NCBI GenBank assembly: GCA_005879655.1
Contig: VBJK01000287.1
Span: 1-6,258 of the forward strand
Direction of reading: 5' to 3'
Length of the DNA: 6,258 nucleotides
DNA from: Chloroflexota bacterium
GTDB taxonomy: Bacteria; Chloroflexota; Ktedonobacteria; Ktedonobacterales; Ktedonobacteraceae
Under the pieces are notes generated by a model. That model saw only the letters and a program-made list of their open reading frames with translations. It was not told the DNA's origin and did not search any database. Position numbers and translations under genes: made by a program. Each line of letters starts with the position of its first letter. Position 1 is the first letter of the stretch. This document shows positions 3,985 to 6,258 of the stretch, in pieces.

Positions 3985-5643
3985 CTATTCTGGCTTGATA
4001 TATTGGTACCAAGAGTAGCTACGACTAGAACGTGTCAAGCGATAGGGAAGGACAACGTGGTGTATGATACGCTCTTTGCCCACGGTGATACGCTCCCCGC
4101 TATAGATATTGGCACGCTGAAAGGTTAAACTCTTGCCACAGTCGTCGAGCATCTGGAGCGTTCCTTGCAGCAAGAACGGTTGTTGATATTCTGGAGTCAA
4201 GTTGATGAAGCGCTCTATTGGCAGTGCTTGCTGCCATTGTGGTAGCTCCAGAAGCTGGATGAACCCTCCACGTTTTCCAAGATAATTGAGACCTACAAGC
4301 AACCGTTGTAGGTCTTGAGCATATGCTGCTCCATCAGGAACGCTTAGCGCGAGTCGCAAAGGATCGCGGTAAAAGACATACTCACGGTAAGCAATGGTCG
4401 AATAGAGTGGGTATTGCCCCCGCTCAAGACGATCTGCCTGCTTCTCACGCAGACGTGCTTCAAATTCCTCACGCGTCTCTTCCTTCTTCTGCGACTCCTT
4501 TATTTCGACCGGACGCCGGATTTTGCTAAATCCTTTCATAACGACAAGGTCATGCGGCATCTCTAGCCCAAGAGAGAGGTCACGTAAAGCAGGAAACAAT
4601 CGTTCTCCGGCGGCTAATCCCTGTGTGCGGATGGCGACATCGAGCAACGCCATCTTGATCGCATAGGGTGTGGGGACAAGTAATGTCTTGCCCCCGGATG
4701 AAGTTGCCGCCGCTGGCTTGAGTGAGAATGGTGCTACTGGAAGGTAGCGTGCCACGAGCCACATAGATGCAAACGGTGAACTGGAATCGATGAGCGCACG
4801 CATTTGTGTAGCGAAGTCGCTGATCGTCTCGAACGAAGAAGCATGCACGACTGGCGGCTGATTTCCATTGAGCGCTGTAACAATCGTCTTGACTTGCTCA
4901 CGGTATGACTCTGTATCGTCTGGACCCCCAATCAGCGGGCTGATGAGGGGTGCTGGTGTGATCCCCTGGCTGGTGGTGATAATGCCTTGCAACGCCACGA
5001 CATGCGGCAATTGTGTCGAGCGCATGGCTCCATTCAACTCAAGAAAGGTGTGCAGGAGGCTCTCAAGCAGCAGAGAGGCACGCAGCTGGCGTTCCTGCTC
5101 AGTGAGTGCATACTGCTGCTTGATATCATTGTAGCCGATGCGCGAGAGTTCCAAGTGGCAAACAAGGGCGTAAACACCGCTAGAAGCGGGGCGATGAAAA
5201 ATACTCTGCCCCAGGTTAGCCCCACTCTTTTGCCCTTCAGCATCCTGTGCCCGCTTATCACTACCCCGCTCGGAGACATACTTCACATGCAGGTAGGTAT
5301 CGGTCTGCACGCGGCCTGGTAAACCCAGGACCCAGCCGAACTCACTGATTGATTTGCGCGGTGTTGAACGGCCTTCCGTCACCAGAATACCCGCCACATC
5401 ATCAATGGCACACGTTGTGAGCATCTGATCGATGAATTCGCCATCGTGCATACTGGCATTTTTGAGAAAGTCTTTGTCGGCATTGATACGATTAGCGTTG
5501 AAGCGCTGGCAACTCTGACACAAAGAGACGCGGCTCACTCTTGCGTGGTGATAGAAGTGCTCCATCAAAACATGTTTGAGCATATCGCCAGAAATGGCAT
5601 TGACACTGTAGAGCTGACCGTCATGTCCTATAATCTCGACCAT
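3985..5643 (-). CDS. cas7-cas5: Cas7-Cas5 fusion, Cascade backbone protein
   Basis: This frame codes 552 residues. Residues 1 to about 290 read as Cas7 of the DevR/Csa2 type: YSVNAISGDMLKH (12-24), a CxxC at 42-45, DDVAGILVTEG with a downstream RKS (81-98), and GAMRSTQLPHVVALQG (205-220). Residues 294-552 read as a complete Cas5: the start MWLVARYLPVAPFSLKP followed by GGKTLLVPTPYAIKMALLDVA (317-337), then a charged insert near 380-410. Cas7 forms the crRNA-binding filament and Cas5 caps the 5' handle. The two are normally separate adjacent genes and would total about this length. No stop codon, and no internal ribosome site before Met281 or Met294, was seen. The first ATG is at 5643, but a Cas7-like N-terminal motif lies in frame upstream of it (5644-5694), so the true start is uncertain. 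The Cas7 assignment is firmer than the Cas5 one. Confidence 0.85.
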   Translation of the reverse strand: MVEIIGHDGQLYSVNAISGDMLKHVLMEHFYHHARVSRVSLCQSCQRFNANRINADKDFLKNASMHDGEFIDQMLTTCAIDDVAGILVTEGRSTPRKSISEFGWVLGLPGRVQTDTYLHVKYVSERGSDKRAQDAEGQKSGANLGQSIFHRPASSGVYALVCHLELSRIGYNDIKQQYALTEQERQLRASLLLESLLHTFLELNGAMRSTQLPHVVALQGIITTSQGITPAPLISPLIGGPDDTESYREQVKTIVTALNGNQPPVVHASSFETISDFATQMRALIDSSSPFASMWLVARYLPVAPFSLKPAAATSSGGKTLLVPTPYAIKMALLDVAIRTQGLAAGERLFPALRDLSLGLEMPHDLVVMKGFSKIRRPVEIKESQKKEETREEFEARLREKQADRLERGQYPLYSTIAYREYVFYRDPLRLALSVPDGAAYAQDLQRLLVGLNYLGKRGGFIQLLELPQWQQALPIERFINLTPEYQQPFLLQGTLQMLDDCGKSLTFQRANIYSGERITVGKERIIHHVVLPYRLTRSSRSYSWYQYIKPE

Positions 5644-5694
5644 GCGTGTCTGGATCTGGTTTCCTTCACTACTTTCGTTGTTTAGACTATGTCC
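5644..5694 (-). other. untranslated or mis-started Cas7 N-terminal segment
   Basis: In frame with the Cas7-Cas5 ATG, the 17 codons before it read GHSLNNESSEGNQIQTR. They are preceded by a TAA at 5695-5697. The SLNN-ES-GN-R pattern is the usual start of Cas7 proteins of the Csa2/DevR type. No ATG, GTG or TTG is present in these codons. An AAGGA ribosome-like site (5692-5696) stands 6 nt before the CTA codon of the L in SLNN. Either an unusual start is used, or an indel or deletion removed the first strand, or the protein now begins at 5643. Confidence 0.6.
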
Positions 5695-5705
5695 TTAATA
5701 AATAG

Positions 5706-6218
5706 CTATTGGGTGATCTCATTATCTGATGGTTCATTGGAAGCATGATCATTGCGTGAAGCTTGGAAGGTATCACGCGCATAGCCATAGGCAACAAGCA
5801 TGGAGCCAATTAACTCCGGTGAGCCGGAGCGGTCGATGAGTTTGGCAATCTCGTCAATATGCTCAGTGGCAATTGAGACACGCAGATTACGCTTATAGCG
5901 TTCTTCCCTGGTTAGTGTATATGACGCTTGTTTGTGGATATGGGCCAGAGCGCGTGCCGCTTTCTCCTCCTCACGTGCGGTTTCGCTATTGTACTGAAAC
6001 AAGAACTCAGCTAGGGCACAGAGAAAGTCATTGCGATGATGGACTTTGCGCATCAGCTCTTGGCCCAACCCATAGCGGACTTCGTAGGTACGATCATTTT
6101 GCTGTGACGAGCGGTATTGTGCTGTCACCGTTGCTTGCCGGATCGCGTAGGCAATACGCTTAAAACCAGTATTACTTGTAATATCAGTTAATGCGATATT
6201 GTTCTCCTGTTTATTCAT
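5706..6218 (-). CDS. small protein of unknown family, possible Cascade small subunit
   Basis: This 170-residue protein is not assigned to a family with certainty. It looks mostly helical. The middle is rich in conserved-looking charged and aromatic residues (FKRIAYAIRQATV, 19-31; YEVRYGLGQELMRK, 45-58; DFLCALAEFLFQYN, 64-77). A second helical block follows (EHIDEIAKLIDR and LIGSMLVAYGYARD, 119-149), then an acidic, probably flexible tail. No signal peptide or membrane segment is visible. I chose the ATG at 6218 because GGAGAGA (6225-6231) lies 6 nt before it; a TTG at 6233 in the same frame overlaps that site and is less likely. It directly precedes cas7, the position of csa5 in type I-A operons, so a Csa5/Cas11-like role that stabilises the crRNA-target complex is inferred. 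Two minus-strand frames from the right edge end across its start, so an overlapping upstream gene is possible. Confidence 0.75.
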   Translation of the reverse strand: MNKQENNIALTDITSNTGFKRIAYAIRQATVTAQYRSSQQNDRTYEVRYGLGQELMRKVHHRNDFLCALAEFLFQYNSETAREEEKAARALAHIHKQASYTLTREERYKRNLRVSIATEHIDEIAKLIDRSGSPELIGSMLVAYGYARDTFQASRNDHASNEPSDNEITQ

Positions 6219-6258
6219 AAGCAATCTCTCCAATGCTGTTGTGGTGAATTGTGGGATA

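Noticed and set aside
4765..4830. Internal ribosome site producing free Cas5 from the fused gene
   Set aside because: No Shine-Dalgarno-like purine run stands at a suitable distance before Met281 or Met294.
887..5643. Many antisense and shifted frames of 60-120 codons over the cas genes
   Set aside because: All overlap well-supported cas genes, lack ribosome sites and show no family patterns.
6211..6258. 3' end of an upstream gene entering at the right edge
   Set aside because: Two minus-strand frames end across the start of the small protein (TGA at 6215-6217, TAA at 6211-6213), but about 14 visible codons are too few to support a gene call.

Overview
This window holds the 3' half of a type I CRISPR-Cas locus. 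A bacterial host is likely: intergenic spacing is short, Shine-Dalgarno sites are strong (AGGAGG, AAGGAG, GGAGAGA), and there are sigma70-like promoters and an intrinsic terminator. Base composition is near 50% GC and the protein style resembles Chloroflexota (Ktedonobacteria-like), but the phylum is a guess from memory.

Layout: every convincing gene is on the minus strand, so the locus reads right to left. From the right edge the order is a small protein of unknown family in the position of the Cascade small subunit (5706-6218); a long protein that reads as Cas7 joined in one frame to Cas5 (3985-5643); Cas6 (3000-3974); a 305-bp intergenic region; Cas1 (1759-2694), Cas2 (1483-1746) and Cas4 (887-1486); about 500 bp of non-coding DNA; and a CRISPR array (1-389, cut by the left edge). 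The array has 37-bp repeats and 36-37-bp spacers. No Cas8 or Cas3 is visible, so those parts, if present, lie beyond position 6258 or elsewhere. Gene order and the Cas7 style are closest to subtype I-A/I-B, but the subtype is not proven.

How the parts fit: Cas1, Cas2 and Cas4 would capture spacers. A promoter at 495-523 would transcribe the array leftward as pre-crRNA. Cas6 would cut it, and Cas7-Cas5 with the small protein would form the crRNA backbone of the interference complex.

The most interesting parts lie outside the ordinary genes. (1) Cas7 and Cas5 are one polypeptide, although Cascade normally needs about six Cas7 per Cas5. (2) Between cas6 and cas1 sits a solitary, diverged CRISPR repeat with a compensatory stem change. 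It is followed by 35 nt, the length of a spacer, and then an intrinsic terminator, which suggests a crRNA-like regulatory RNA or a Cas6-dependent switch. (3) Just downstream, the cas1 leader carries a half anti-repeat. (4) The end of cas4 is duplicated as two identical 37-bp copies around 40 bp, the footprint expected of off-target spacer integration. (5) The -10 box of the array promoter lies in a degenerate half-repeat. (6) The conserved Cas7 N-terminal motif is encoded in frame upstream of the first ATG, but no usable start codon precedes it.
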